A stretch of 64,000 nt of DNA from Agrococcus sp. SGAir0287. GTDB taxonomy: Bacteria; Actinomycetota; Actinomycetes; Actinomycetales; Microbacteriaceae. Positions 9,177-17,595 of this stretch are shown one piece after another. The stretch's first letter is position 1. Every line of letters starts with the position of its first letter. Made by a program: the position numbers and the translations under genes. Below the pieces are notes generated by a model. That model was not told where the DNA came from. It saw only the letters and a list, made by a program, of their open reading frames with translations, and did no database searches. Location: assembly GCF_005484985.1 (NCBI RefSeq), contig NZ_CP027942.1, forward strand, positions 2,728,001 to 2,792,000, written 5' to 3'.

Positions 9177-10176
9177 GGCGGATCCTGGGGTCGATGGCGG
9201 CGTGGCCGAGGTCCACGAGCAGGTTGACGACGAGGAAGATCGCGGCCGCGAGCAGCGTGAACGCCTGCACGGGCGCGTAGTCGGTGGCGAGGATCGACTG
9301 CGTCACGTACGAGCCGACGCCGGGCCAGCTGTAGATCGTCTCGGTGAGCACGGCGCCGCCGAGCAGCTGCCCGAGCTCGAGGCCGACGACCGTGAGGACA
9401 GCGGGCGAGGCGTTGCGGAAGGCGTGCTTCACGACGACCGTCGCAGGCGGCAGCCCCTTCGCGTCGGCGGTGCGGATGTAGTCCTGGCCGAGCACCTCGA
9501 GCATCGCCGAGCGCGTCATCCGCGCGATCATCGCCGTCGCGCCGGTCGCGAGCACCATGGCCGGCCAGATGAGGTGCTGCAGCGACGAGCCGAGCGCGAC
9601 CGTGTCGCCCGAGAGCAGCGAGTCGAGCACGTAGAGGCCCGTGATGCGCGTCGGCGGCAGCACGTCGTCGCCGATGCGGCCGATCGGGGCGGGCGCGACG
9701 CCGAGCTGGAAGGCGAAGACGGCGATGACGAGCAGGCCCAGCCAGAACAGCGGCATGGATGCGCCGGCGAGCGAGACGATGCGCGTGACGTGGTCGATGA
9801 TCCGGCCGCGGCGCACGGCGCCGGCGATGCCGAGCGGCACGCCCACGGCGATCGCGATGAGCAGGGCGGCGAGGCCGAGCTCGATCGTCGCGGGCAGGCG
9901 GGTGGCGATGTCCTCCACGACGGGGCGGCCCGTGTGCCACGCGAAGCCGAGGTCGCCGCGCAGCAGGGCGCCGACGTAGGAGACGAACTGCTCGGGCAGC
10001 GGCCGGTCGAGGCCCATCTGCTCGCGGATGCGCTCGACGGTCGCCGCATCCGCCTGCTCGCCGGCGAGCGTGCGCGCCGGGTCGCCGGGCAGCACGCGCG
10101 TCAGGAGGAAGACGGCGACGAGCACGCCCAGCAGGGCGGGGATCATCGCCATCACGCGGCGGACGACGGTGCGCAT
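9166..10176 (-). CDS. ABC transporter permease, DppB type; first gene of operon
   Basis: A 336-residue permease and the first gene of the six-gene minus-strand operon. It opens with the DppB hallmark of one helix plus GDPARTLAGEQAD and the conserved MGLDRPLPEQF. The ATPase-contact loop reads DYIRTADAKGLPPATVVVKH, and the C-terminal ETIYSWPGVGSY is characteristic. Upstream is a 129-base divergent region shared with the IclR regulator and carrying a candidate operator, so this operon is probably under that regulator. Confidence 0.96.
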   Translation of the reverse strand: MRTVVRRVMAMIPALLGVLVAVFLLTRVLPGDPARTLAGEQADAATVERIREQMGLDRPLPEQFVSYVGALLRGDLGFAWHTGRPVVEDIATRLPATIELGLAALLIAIAVGVPLGIAGAVRRGRIIDHVTRIVSLAGASMPLFWLGLLVIAVFAFQLGVAPAPIGRIGDDVLPPTRITGLYVLDSLLSGDTVALGSSLQHLIWPAMVLATGATAMIARMTRSAMLEVLGQDYIRTADAKGLPPATVVVKHAFRNASPAVLTVVGLELGQLLGGAVLTETIYSWPGVGSYVTQSILATDYAPVQAFTLLAAAIFLVVNLLVDLGHAAIDPRIRHAA

Positions 10177-10232
10177 CGCACTCCTCTCGGTCGACGTTCA
10201 GGGTGTCGACCGGTGCGCACCATTCGCAAGCG

Positions 10233-10251
10233 GATCCCGCTATATGGGATC
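10233..10251. promoter_or_regulatory. Candidate IclR operator in divergent promoter region
   Basis: An inverted repeat GATCCC, 7-base spacer GCTATAT, GGGATC lies between the divergent DppB-like and IclR genes; a third half-site GGGATA follows at about 10258-10263. Autoregulation plus operon control by the adjacent IclR protein is the simplest reading. The location is typical; binding is inferred. Confidence 0.45.
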
Positions 10252-10305
10252 ACAATTGGGATACCGGCATGCTTCACTGGTGTTACATCCGAGACAGGAG
10301 GTCTC

Positions 10306-11109
10306 GTGGCACCCTCCACGACCCCGCCGCTGCAGACCGTCGACCGCGCGCTGCAGGTGCTGCAGTCGTTCTCCGAGACCCGCACGAGCTGGGGCGTCTC
10401 CGAGCTCGCGACGGCGTTCGACCTCAACACGTCGACGAGCCAGCGGCTGCTCGCGTCGCTCGCGAGTCGCGGCTTCCTCATCGCCGACCCGCAGACGCGC
10501 CGCTACTCGCTGGGGCCGGCGATGTGGCGCATGGCGACGCTGTGGGAGCGCACCGGCGGGCTCGCGCGGCTCGCCGAGCCCGTGCTCGCCGACCTCGCCG
10601 CGACGACCGATCGCACCGCCACGTTCACGACCCCCGACGGCATGCACGTGCGCTGCATCGCCGCCGTCGACGGCGCCGCAGGCCCGGTGCGCAGCCATCC
10701 GCTCGTCGGCGACCTCTACCCGGCGCATACGGGTGCGACGTCCCGTGCCTACTTCGCGTTCCTCGACCCGCTCGAGCGTCGCAACATGTTCGCGGGCCGA
10801 CCGTTCGCGCGCTACACCGAGCTGACGGAGGTCGACGAGGCCGTCATCGAGCAGCGCTTCGACGAGACGTACCGCGACGGATGGGCGTACTCGGAGGGCG
10901 AGTACGACCAGCGCACGCGTGCGATCGCGGCGCCCGTGCTGCTCGGCACCCGACCGGTCGGCTCCATCTCGCTCGTCGAGCCGAAGCGCGTCGTGTCCGA
11001 CGACGACGTGCGCGACCACGTGTCCGCGCTCCTCGAGGCGGCGCAGGCACTGGCGGACCGCCTGGTGAGCCGCCGGCCGGCCCGCCCGCCGGCGTCGCGC
11101 GCCTCGTAG
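10306..11109 (+). CDS. IclR family transcriptional regulator
   Basis: A 267-residue regulator. GTG is chosen because ACAGGAGG lies four bases upstream. The winged helix-turn-helix is at about 10-70 (VDRALQVLQSF, SELATAFDLNTSTSQRLLASL, RRYSLGPAMWRM), followed by the IclR effector-binding domain at about 85-255 with a TGATSRAYFAF pocket loop and a late AIAAPVLLGTRPVGSISLV strand. It is divergent from the peptide uptake operon and is its likely ligand-responsive regulator. The tail is Arg/Pro-rich. Confidence 0.95.
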   Translation: MAPSTTPPLQTVDRALQVLQSFSETRTSWGVSELATAFDLNTSTSQRLLASLASRGFLIADPQTRRYSLGPAMWRMATLWERTGGLARLAEPVLADLAATTDRTATFTTPDGMHVRCIAAVDGAAGPVRSHPLVGDLYPAHTGATSRAYFAFLDPLERRNMFAGRPFARYTELTEVDEAVIEQRFDETYRDGWAYSEGEYDQRTRAIAAPVLLGTRPVGSISLVEPKRVVSDDDVRDHVSALLEAAQALADRLVSRRPARPPASRAS

Positions 11110-11202
11110 CTCCGCACGCGCTCCGCCTGCGGCCCCGCCGCGCACCGCCGCCGACGCTCGCCCTGCGCCGCCCTGCCCGCCAGCCGCCCCAGCCGCAGCG
11201 TC

Positions 11203-11247
11203 GAGGTCCTCGGCCGGATGCGACCTCGCATCCGGCCGAGAGCCCTC
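11203..11247. repeat. Dispersed palindrome copy B (45 bp)
   Basis: Nearly perfect inverted repeat closely related to the element at 2525-2568; the arms share CTCGGCCGGATGCGA around a CC centre. The outer right arm has one inserted base and a substitution. Here it lies downstream of IclR and before a co-directional gene, so it is not limited to convergent ends. Confidence 0.8.
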
Positions 11248-11491
11248 TCATGCGCAGCGGGTCCGCGTTCGACGCGTGCAGGCCCGCCGTGCTCCTCGAA
11301 CGTGGTCGGCGAGGTCGTGTCGCCGCGCACCCGCTCGTCTGCCGCACGTCGCACCGCCGCTGGTCGTCGCAGCCACAGCGATGCCGCTGGCCGTCGAATT
11401 GGTCCTGACCCATCTGCGACGCCACCTCTCCATGAGCATCGCTCGGAACCCCGGATGCGGAAGAATCACCGGTCAGACGCCCGTCCTCGGC

Positions 11492-11527
11492 GAGACCAAA
11501 CCGTGACCAACCCGCGGGATTGGTCTC
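11492..11527. promoter_or_regulatory. Candidate GntR operator cluster
   Basis: GAGACCAA at 11492-11499 is mirrored exactly by TTGGTCTC at 11520-11527. An inner near-palindrome with ACCAA and TTGGT arms spans 11506-11524. Further half-sites occur at about 11395 and 11540. Repeated ACCAA/TTGGT half-sites just before a GntR gene suggest autoregulation of the operon. Confidence 0.5.
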
Positions 11528-11579
11528 TTCTGCACCGAACCAATCGGGCGCTTCACTGAGACCACTCGAGGAGGAGCAC

Positions 11580-12404
11580 ATGGACGACGACGTCACGGAG
11601 CGGCTGCAGCTGGATGCGGGCAGCAGCGTCCCGCTCTGGATGCAGCTGTTCCGAGCGATCGAGCAGGCCATCGTCGAGGGCGCCTTCGTCCCTGGCGATC
11701 GCCTGCCGACGGAGCGGGAGCTCAGCGCGTCGCTCGGGCTGTCCCGCACCAGCGTGCGCACCGCGCTCGATCGGCTGGAGCGCTCCGGCATCGTCAGCCG
11801 CAGGCAGGGCAGCGGCGCCTACGTCGAGCAGCTGCCGACGCCGTGGGCCTGGACGATGCCCGCCGCCGCGAGCATCTTCGATCCCGACGACCGGCAGGGC
11901 GCGAGCCCGCTGACGTCGCTCGTGATCCGCGCGGGCATCGAGCCGCTGCCGCCCATGGTCGCTGCGGCCTTCGGCGGACGGGCGAGCGTCGGCACCGTCA
12001 TCGAGCGCGTGCGCTCGGTCGGCAGGCTCCCCGCGCTGCACGTCCTCAACTACCTGCCGCAGCATCTGCACGGCGTCGTCCCCGAGCTGCGAGACCCCCA
12101 CGCCTCCCTGTACGGCACCCTGCGCAGCGTCGCCGGCGTGCGCATCGCACGCGTCCACCGGACCATCGAGGGCGCGCTCGCCGACAAGCACGTCTCGCGG
12201 CTCCTCGAGCTCGAGGAGGGGCACCCCGTGGTCGTCGTCGAGCTCGTCGCGTACGACACCGACGAGCAGGTCGTCGACGTGTCACGCGCGACGGTGCGGA
12301 CCGACCGCCTGCGCATCACGGTCGACAGCGGCCACATCGATCTCACCGGCGTCGCGACGCCGCACCACGTGCGCCTCGGCGCCACGGAAGGAACCCCCGA
12401 ATGA
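11580..12404 (+). CDS. GntR/HutC family transcriptional regulator (UTRA domain)
   Basis: A 274-residue repressor-type regulator, first gene of the lsrK/lsrF operon. ATG lies behind CGAGGAGGAGC. The N-terminal winged HTH (about 18-85) has PLWMQLFRAIEQAIVEGAF, GDRLPTERELSASLGLSRTS and RLERSGIVSRRQGSGAYVE. The C-terminal half (about 110-265) is a UTRA-like ligand domain (VIERVRSV, KHVSRLLELEEGHPVVVVE). It takes the place that LsrR has in enterobacterial lsr loci. The stop overlaps the next start (ATGA). Confidence 0.94.
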   Translation: MDDDVTERLQLDAGSSVPLWMQLFRAIEQAIVEGAFVPGDRLPTERELSASLGLSRTSVRTALDRLERSGIVSRRQGSGAYVEQLPTPWAWTMPAAASIFDPDDRQGASPLTSLVIRAGIEPLPPMVAAAFGGRASVGTVIERVRSVGRLPALHVLNYLPQHLHGVVPELRDPHASLYGTLRSVAGVRIARVHRTIEGALADKHVSRLLELEEGHPVVVVELVAYDTDEQVVDVSRATVRTDRLRITVDSGHIDLTGVATPHHVRLGATEGTPE

Positions 12405-13423
12405 GCATCAGGATCCTCGTCATCGGCGACAGCTACATGGACGGCCGCTGGTTCGCCGAGGCGCTCGCGGCGCTCGGCGACGACGTCACCGTCGACGTGC
12501 ACCAGATCGCGGTGGCCGACCCGACCTGGCCGACGGACCGGATCCGGGAGTTCGAGGGCGACCCGGCGCAGGTCGCGGCGCTGCTCGACGACCACGAGGT
12601 GCTCGTGATCCACGGCGCGCCCGTCACGCGCGAGGTCCTGGAGGCCGCCCCGTCGCTGCGCCTCATCGGATGCGCGCGCGGCGGCCCGGTCAACGTCGAC
12701 ATCGAGGCCGCTGCCGAGCGCGGCGTCGCCGTGACCACGTCGCCCGGCAAGAACGCAGAGGCCGTCGCCGAGCTCACGATCGGCTGCGTCATCACCCTCC
12801 TGCGCAACGTCCCCGCGTCCGCGCACGACCTCGCGCACGACGCCGCGACCGGCGGCCCGGGCGTCGTGTCGACCTTCGACGGCGCGCGCTGGTTCGGTCG
12901 CGAGCTCGCCTCGACGACGCTCGGCCTCGTCGGCTACGGCAACGTCGCGCGCCGGGTCGCTGCCCGCGCGACCGCCCTCGGGATGCGGGTGGTCGCGTTC
13001 GACCCCTTCGCGCCGGCCGGTGCCTTCGAGCACGCCGAGCGCGTCGACGAGCTCGCCGACCTACTGCCGCAGGCTGACGTCCTGAGCGTCCACGCGCGTG
13101 CGACGAACGACAACCGTCACCTCATCGGCGCCGCCGAGCTCGCCGCGCTGCCGGTGGGCGCATCGCTCGTGAACTCGGCGCGCGAGTCGCTGGTCGACGA
13201 GGAGGCGCTGCTCGCGGCGCTCGAGTCGGGTGCGCTCTCCGGTGCGGCCCTCGACGTGTTCGAGCACGACGGCGCATGGCGGGCCCTCGCGATGCATCCC
13301 TCGGTCCTCGTGCTGCCGCACATCGGCGGTGCGACCGTCGAGACGCTGCGCCGCGGCGCCGAGATGATCGCCGCCGAGGTCGACCGGCTCGTGCGCGACG
13401 AGCCGCTGGAGTGGGCGCGATGA
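12401..13423 (+). CDS. D-2-hydroxyacid dehydrogenase family protein
   Basis: A 340-residue NAD-dependent dehydrogenase of the SerA-like fold. The substrate domain includes LIGCARGGPVNVDIEAA. The nucleotide-binding domain has the dinucleotide motif LGLVGYGNVARRVAARA at about 172-188, an acidic residue after the second strand (VVAFDPF), the catalytic Arg in LVNSARESLVDE and the catalytic His in VLPHIGGAT. Four-base overlaps on both sides place it inside the lsrK/lsrF operon. E. coli lsr has no such enzyme. It might reduce or oxidise a C5 diketone product, but the substrate is unknown. Confidence 0.9.
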   Translation: MSIRILVIGDSYMDGRWFAEALAALGDDVTVDVHQIAVADPTWPTDRIREFEGDPAQVAALLDDHEVLVIHGAPVTREVLEAAPSLRLIGCARGGPVNVDIEAAAERGVAVTTSPGKNAEAVAELTIGCVITLLRNVPASAHDLAHDAATGGPGVVSTFDGARWFGRELASTTLGLVGYGNVARRVAARATALGMRVVAFDPFAPAGAFEHAERVDELADLLPQADVLSVHARATNDNRHLIGAAELAALPVGASLVNSARESLVDEEALLAALESGALSGAALDVFEHDGAWRALAMHPSVLVLPHIGGATVETLRRGAEMIAAEVDRLVRDEPLEWAR

Positions 13424-15000
13424 CGAGTCCGGTCTTCCTCGCCGTCGACGCCGGCACGGGATCCGCGCGCGCCATCGCCTTCGACGCGTCGGGGGCGCAG
13501 GTCGCGCGCGGCAGCCGCGAATGGTCGCATCGGCCGTTGCCCGGGCACCCCGGCGGCACGACGTTCGACGTCGACGGCGGCTGGGCAGCGATCGCCGGCG
13601 CCATCCGCGACGTCGTCGAGCAGCTGCAGGGTCGCGCCGTCGCCGCCGTCGCGGCGTCGAGCATGCGCGAGGGATTCGTGCTCTTCGACGCCGACGACCG
13701 CCCGATCTTCGCCTGCCCCAACACCGACGGGCGGGCGCGGGCGCAAGCCGGTCGTCTCGCGGCCGACGGCCGCGCCGACCGCATCTACGCCGTCGGCGGC
13801 GACTGGGTGTCGATCACGGCGCCCGCCCGCCTGCTGTGGCTGGCCGAGCACGAGCCCGAGACTCTCGCCGCTGCGCGCACGCTCGGCATGCTCAGCGACT
13901 GGGCGGGATGGTGCCTCACGGGAGTCCACGCGACCGATCCCACGTGCGGCTCGTCGACCGCGCTCTTCGACCTCGCCACGCGGACGTGGTCGGCGGAGCT
14001 CGTCGACGCGATCGACGTGGATGCGCGCATCCTGCCGGAGGTCCGAGAGTGCGGCACGCCGCTCGGCGTCGTGACGCCGGAGGCGTCGGCGGCCACGGGC
14101 CTGGCGATCGGGACGCCCGTCGCGGTCGGCGGCGCCGACACGCAGCTCGCGCTCCACGGTCTCGGCGCCGACGTGCGCGTGCCGACCCTCGTGAGCGGCA
14201 CGTTCTGGCAGACGACGCTCGTGACGCGCGAGCCGCGCATCGATCCCGAGCGCCGCCTGCGCACCCTGTGCCACGTCGATCCCGGCACGTGGATGACGGA
14301 GGGCATCGGCTTCCTCAATGGGCTCGCGTTCCGGTGGCTGCGCGACGTCGCGTACTCGGAGGTGCCCGCCGGCGAGGGCTTCGCCACGATGGATGCCGAC
14401 GCCGCATCGGTCCCCGCCGGCTCCGGCGGCCTCGTCGCCGTGCTCGCGAACGTCATGCAGGCGGATGCGTGGCATCACGCGCCGCCGTCGTTCGTCGGGC
14501 TCGACGTCTCCGACGCGCACGGCCATGGCCGAGCAGCGCTCGTGCGCGCCGTCGAGGAGGCGGCCGCCTACGTCGCTCGCGGGCACCTCGGCATCCTCGC
14601 CGAGCTCGAGCCGCGCATCGACCTCGAGCAGCTGCTGCTGACGGGTGGCGCGAGCTCGGGCGTCGCGTGGCCCCGCATCATCGCCGAGGCGACGGGCCGC
14701 GCGGTCTCCCGGTCGCCCGTCCCCGACGCGACGTCGCTCGGTGCCGCTCGGCTCGCCGCGCGATCCGTCGGTGCCGAGGTCGCAGCCGCCGAGCCGCTGG
14801 CCCAGCGCATCGTGCCCGAGCCGGACGCGATCGCCGCCTACGACCGGCACGCCGAGACCTGGTTCGCCGCCACCGACGCGCAGGTGAGGGCCGGCCGCCT
14901 GGCGGGCATCGACCCCCTCTTCGAACCTCCCGGTGGCGGCCCGTACCGCGCCGCCACCGCGATCACCCCCTCGCTCCTGAAGGAAGGCACCCATGGCTGA
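13420..15000 (+). CDS. lsrK: Autoinducer-2 kinase-like FGGY kinase (LsrK type)
   Basis: A 526-residue sugar-kinase-fold protein, the same size as E. coli LsrK (530). It keeps LsrK-like features over its length: an N-terminal phosphate loop DAGTGSARAI at residue 10, SSMREGFVLFD, FACPNTDGRARAQ, GMLSDWAGW, SGTFWQTTLV, WHHAPPSF and a late LLTGGASSG. LsrK phosphorylates linear DPD (AI-2) in the cytoplasm. ATG is fixed by the ATGA overlap with the dehydrogenase gene. The gene overlaps the following LsrF gene by eight bases. Family assignment is strong by motif recall; activity on AI-2 itself is inferred from the partner gene. Confidence 0.85.
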   Translation: MTSPVFLAVDAGTGSARAIAFDASGAQVARGSREWSHRPLPGHPGGTTFDVDGGWAAIAGAIRDVVEQLQGRAVAAVAASSMREGFVLFDADDRPIFACPNTDGRARAQAGRLAADGRADRIYAVGGDWVSITAPARLLWLAEHEPETLAAARTLGMLSDWAGWCLTGVHATDPTCGSSTALFDLATRTWSAELVDAIDVDARILPEVRECGTPLGVVTPEASAATGLAIGTPVAVGGADTQLALHGLGADVRVPTLVSGTFWQTTLVTREPRIDPERRLRTLCHVDPGTWMTEGIGFLNGLAFRWLRDVAYSEVPAGEGFATMDADAASVPAGSGGLVAVLANVMQADAWHHAPPSFVGLDVSDAHGHGRAALVRAVEEAAAYVARGHLGILAELEPRIDLEQLLLTGGASSGVAWPRIIAEATGRAVSRSPVPDATSLGAARLAARSVGAEVAAAEPLAQRIVPEPDAIAAYDRHAETWFAATDAQVRAGRLAGIDPLFEPPGGGPYRAATAITPSLLKEGTHG

Positions 15001-15868
15001 TCTCGACAGCACCATCTCCGGCAAGCAGTTCCGAGCGGAGACGCCCGCCGCCACGTTCACGCACGCCATCAAGGGCGCGACCGCGCTCGACTGGGGCATG
15101 CAGCACCGCCTCGCCCGCATCCTCGACCCGCGCACGGGCCGCACCGTGATGCTGGCCTTCGACCACGGCTACTTCCAGGGACCGACGTCGGGCCTCGAGC
15201 GCATCGACCTCGGCATCGCACCGCTCGCCGAGCACGCCGACGCCCTCATGTGCACGCGCGGCGCCCTGCGCACGTCGATCCCGGCCGCCACCCGCGCCGG
15301 TCTGGTGCTGCGCGCCTCGGGTGGGCCGTCGGTGCTGAAGGAGCTCTCCGACGAGCACACGGCGATGTCGATCGAGGACGCCGTGCGCATCGGCGCCGAC
15401 GCGATGGCCGTGCAGGTCTTCGTCGGCGGCGAGCACGAGTCGCGCTCGATCCAGAACCTCACGACGCTCGTCGACCGCGGCTACGACGCTGGCATCCCTG
15501 TGCTCGGCGTCACGGCGGTCGGCAAGGAGCTCGTGCGCGACGCCCGCTACCTCGGCCTCGCGACGCGCATCATCGCCGAGCTCGGCGCGCAGCTCGTCAA
15601 GACGTACTACTGCGAGGAGGGGTTCGAGGACGTCGTGGCCGGCTGCCCCGTGCCCGTCATCATGGCCGGCGGCAAGAAGCTGCCCGAGCTCGAGGCCCTC
15701 ACGATGGCGTCGAACGCCGTGCGCCGCGGCGCCGCCGGCGTCGACATGGGCCGCAACATCTTCCAGAGCGCGAACCCCGCGGCGATGCTGCGGGCCGTGC
15801 GCGCCGTCGTCCACGACGACGTCGAGCCGGGCGAGGCGCACGCGCGCTTCGTCGAGGGCGCCGCGTGA
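14993..15868 (+). CDS. lsrF: 3-hydroxy-5-phosphonooxypentane-2,4-dione thiolase (LsrF)
   Basis: A 291-residue class I aldolase-fold enzyme, identical in length to E. coli LsrF and strongly similar throughout: ALDWGMQHRLARI, TVMLAFDHGYFQGPTSGLER, HADALMCTRG, AGGKKLPE and GVDMGRNIFQS. The Schiff-base lysine of the family is Lys203 in VKTYYCEEG. LsrF transfers an acetyl group from phosphorylated DPD-derived dione to CoA, giving DHAP and acetyl-CoA. The start lies behind GAAGGCACCC and inside the end of lsrK. This is the most diagnostic gene of the operon. Confidence 0.9.
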   Translation: MADLDSTISGKQFRAETPAATFTHAIKGATALDWGMQHRLARILDPRTGRTVMLAFDHGYFQGPTSGLERIDLGIAPLAEHADALMCTRGALRTSIPAATRAGLVLRASGGPSVLKELSDEHTAMSIEDAVRIGADAMAVQVFVGGEHESRSIQNLTTLVDRGYDAGIPVLGVTAVGKELVRDARYLGLATRIIAELGAQLVKTYYCEEGFEDVVAGCPVPVIMAGGKKLPELEALTMASNAVRRGAAGVDMGRNIFQSANPAAMLRAVRAVVHDDVEPGEAHARFVEGAA

Positions 15869-16263
15869 GCGCCGAGGCGGGTGCGAGCGCCGCGACCGCG
15901 GCGCCGACCGTGCATCGCGTGCTCGACGCGGACCTCCGCTTCGGCGACTGGGGCCCGGGCTACCTCGTGCAGGAGGAGGATGCCGCCTTCGGCACCCTCG
16001 TCCTGCGCCCGGGCGACGCCTTCGCCAACCACCTCCACGAGCACCACACGGAGTCGTTCCTCGTGCTCGAGGGCGAGGTGGAGGTCTGGCTCGACCGCAC
16101 CCACCAGGTGCGACTGACGCGCCTCGAGCTGCTGCAGGCCCGACCGGGCGTGGAGCATCTCGTGCGCAACGCGGGCGACGCATCCGCGCGCCTGCTCTTC
16201 ATCAAGACTCCGGCGGTCGACGGCGACAAGGTCGACCGCCCGTGGACGCCGAGCGCAGCGTAG
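15865..16263 (+). CDS. Small cupin-domain protein
   Basis: A 132-residue single-domain cupin. GTG is chosen from the GTGA overlap with lsrF. Cupin motif 1 is visible as GDAFANHLHEHHTESFLVLEGE (His, His and Glu metal ligands). Motif 2 (ARPGVEHLVRNAGD) is reduced to one His. In E. coli the corresponding lsr position has LsrG, an ABM-fold isomerase that prepares the LsrF substrate. No LsrG is seen here, so this cupin might supply that step. The function is inference only. Confidence 0.8.
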   Translation: MSAEAGASAATAAPTVHRVLDADLRFGDWGPGYLVQEEDAAFGTLVLRPGDAFANHLHEHHTESFLVLEGEVEVWLDRTHQVRLTRLELLQARPGVEHLVRNAGDASARLLFIKTPAVDGDKVDRPWTPSAA

Positions 16264-16288
16264 CGCTCGCACGACGAAAGGGAACACC

Positions 16289-17590
16289 ATGACCATGCAA
16301 CGACGCAGGTGGACGGGGCGGGCGCTCGCAGCATCGCTCGCCGTCGCGACGATCGCCACCGCATCCGGATGCTCGAACGGCGGAGGAGGAGGCGGCGAGG
16401 GCGACGGGACGCTCAACGTGCTCATCGCCGCACCGCAGGCCGGCGCCGGCGAGATCCTCGAGACGCAGTTCGAGGAGCAGACGGGCGCCGAGGTCGAGGT
16501 GACGGTCGTGCCCTACGACCAGATCCAGACGACCGCGATCCTCGACGTGCAGTCGGGCTCGGGCACGTATGACGCGATCGTGTACTGGTACACGGGCGTC
16601 GGTGCGCTCGCCGAGGCGGGTGCGCTCATGGACCTCACCGACTGGATCGAGAGCGACGACGACATCGACGCCGACGACTTCCTGCCGACGATCTACGACG
16701 CGTACTCGCTCTACGACGGCCAGCGCTACGGCCTGCCCGTCGACGGCGACACGCACGTGCTCTTCTACAACACCGACATCCTCGAGCGGAACGGCGTCCA
16801 GCCGCCCACGACGTGGGACGAGTACCTGACGGCCGCGCAGACGATCACCGAGAACGAGAGCGGCAACGGCGTGTACGGCTCCGCGCTGCTCGGCGACTCG
16901 GCGGCGTTCAACATCGGCTCGACGTTCTTCAACCGCCTCGCGACGATCTCGCCCGACCCCATCGACTCGCAGCGGCCGGACCTGTCGAGCGAGTACGCGC
17001 TGCAGGCGGCGCAGGCGATGCTCGACGCATCCGAGTACGCCCTCCCGAGCCCGCTCGAGATCGGCTTCGAGGAGGCGCTGCCGCAGTTCCTCGCCGGCAA
17101 CGTCGGGATGATGGAGTTCTGGACCGACCTGGGCGTCTTCGCGCAGGATCCCGAGCAGTCGTCGATCGTCGACGGCTGGGGGGTCGTGCCGCTGCCCGTC
17201 GGCCCCGAGGGTCGCATCTCCGGCGCCATGAACGCCGGCTGGGCCATCGGCATCAGCCCCGCCACCGACGACCTCGAGCTCGCGCAGGACTTCGTCGCCT
17301 TCGCGACCTCGTCGGCGATGAACGTCGAGCTGTCGTCGACGACCGGCTCCGGCGTCGACCCCACCCGCACCTCCACGCTCACCGACGCCACGTACACGGA
17401 CTTCGCCCCGGCGGTCTCCGAGGTCGCGGCGCAGGTGCTGCCCGAGGCGCAGCCGTGGCCGACCGGCCCGAACGCGCCGGACATGATCTCGACGCTCAGC
17501 GACAACCTCGCCCTCATGCTGCAGGGCAACCTGACGCCCGAGCAGGCGCTGTCGCAGACGTCCGAGGCCTGGGACCAGCTGGAGGGCTGA
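16289..17590 (+). CDS. CUT1-type ABC transporter substrate-binding lipoprotein
   Basis: A 433-residue binding protein. The signal peptide has an Arg-rich n-region (QRRRWTGR), a hydrophobic core and lipobox TASGC with Cys28. A Gly/Glu linker leads into a family-1 sugar-binding fold (TLNVLIAAPQAG, YGLPVDGDTHVLFYNTDIL, PPTTWDEYLTAAQ, GNVGMMEFW). It is followed by two permease genes. No resemblance to LsrB was noticed, so if the operon handles AI-2 it does so with an unrelated receptor. The start could also be the second Met, two residues on. Confidence 0.93.
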   Translation: MTMQRRRWTGRALAASLAVATIATASGCSNGGGGGGEGDGTLNVLIAAPQAGAGEILETQFEEQTGAEVEVTVVPYDQIQTTAILDVQSGSGTYDAIVYWYTGVGALAEAGALMDLTDWIESDDDIDADDFLPTIYDAYSLYDGQRYGLPVDGDTHVLFYNTDILERNGVQPPTTWDEYLTAAQTITENESGNGVYGSALLGDSAAFNIGSTFFNRLATISPDPIDSQRPDLSSEYALQAAQAMLDASEYALPSPLEIGFEEALPQFLAGNVGMMEFWTDLGVFAQDPEQSSIVDGWGVVPLPVGPEGRISGAMNAGWAIGISPATDDLELAQDFVAFATSSAMNVELSSTTGSGVDPTRTSTLTDATYTDFAPAVSEVAAQVLPEAQPWPTGPNAPDMISTLSDNLALMLQGNLTPEQALSQTSEAWDQLEG

Positions 17591-17595
17591 GCATC

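Larger units (their letters stand above)
11110..11579. other. 470-base intergenic region between the IclR and GntR genes
   Basis: No convincing gene is seen. It contains dispersed palindrome copy B (11203-11247), an isolated half-site GAATTGGT near 11395, a GAGACCAA/TTGGTCTC inverted repeat at 11492-11527, and another ACCAAT at about 11540. The right-hand 120 bases are clearly less GC-rich and probably hold the GntR operon promoter. Confidence 0.6.
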
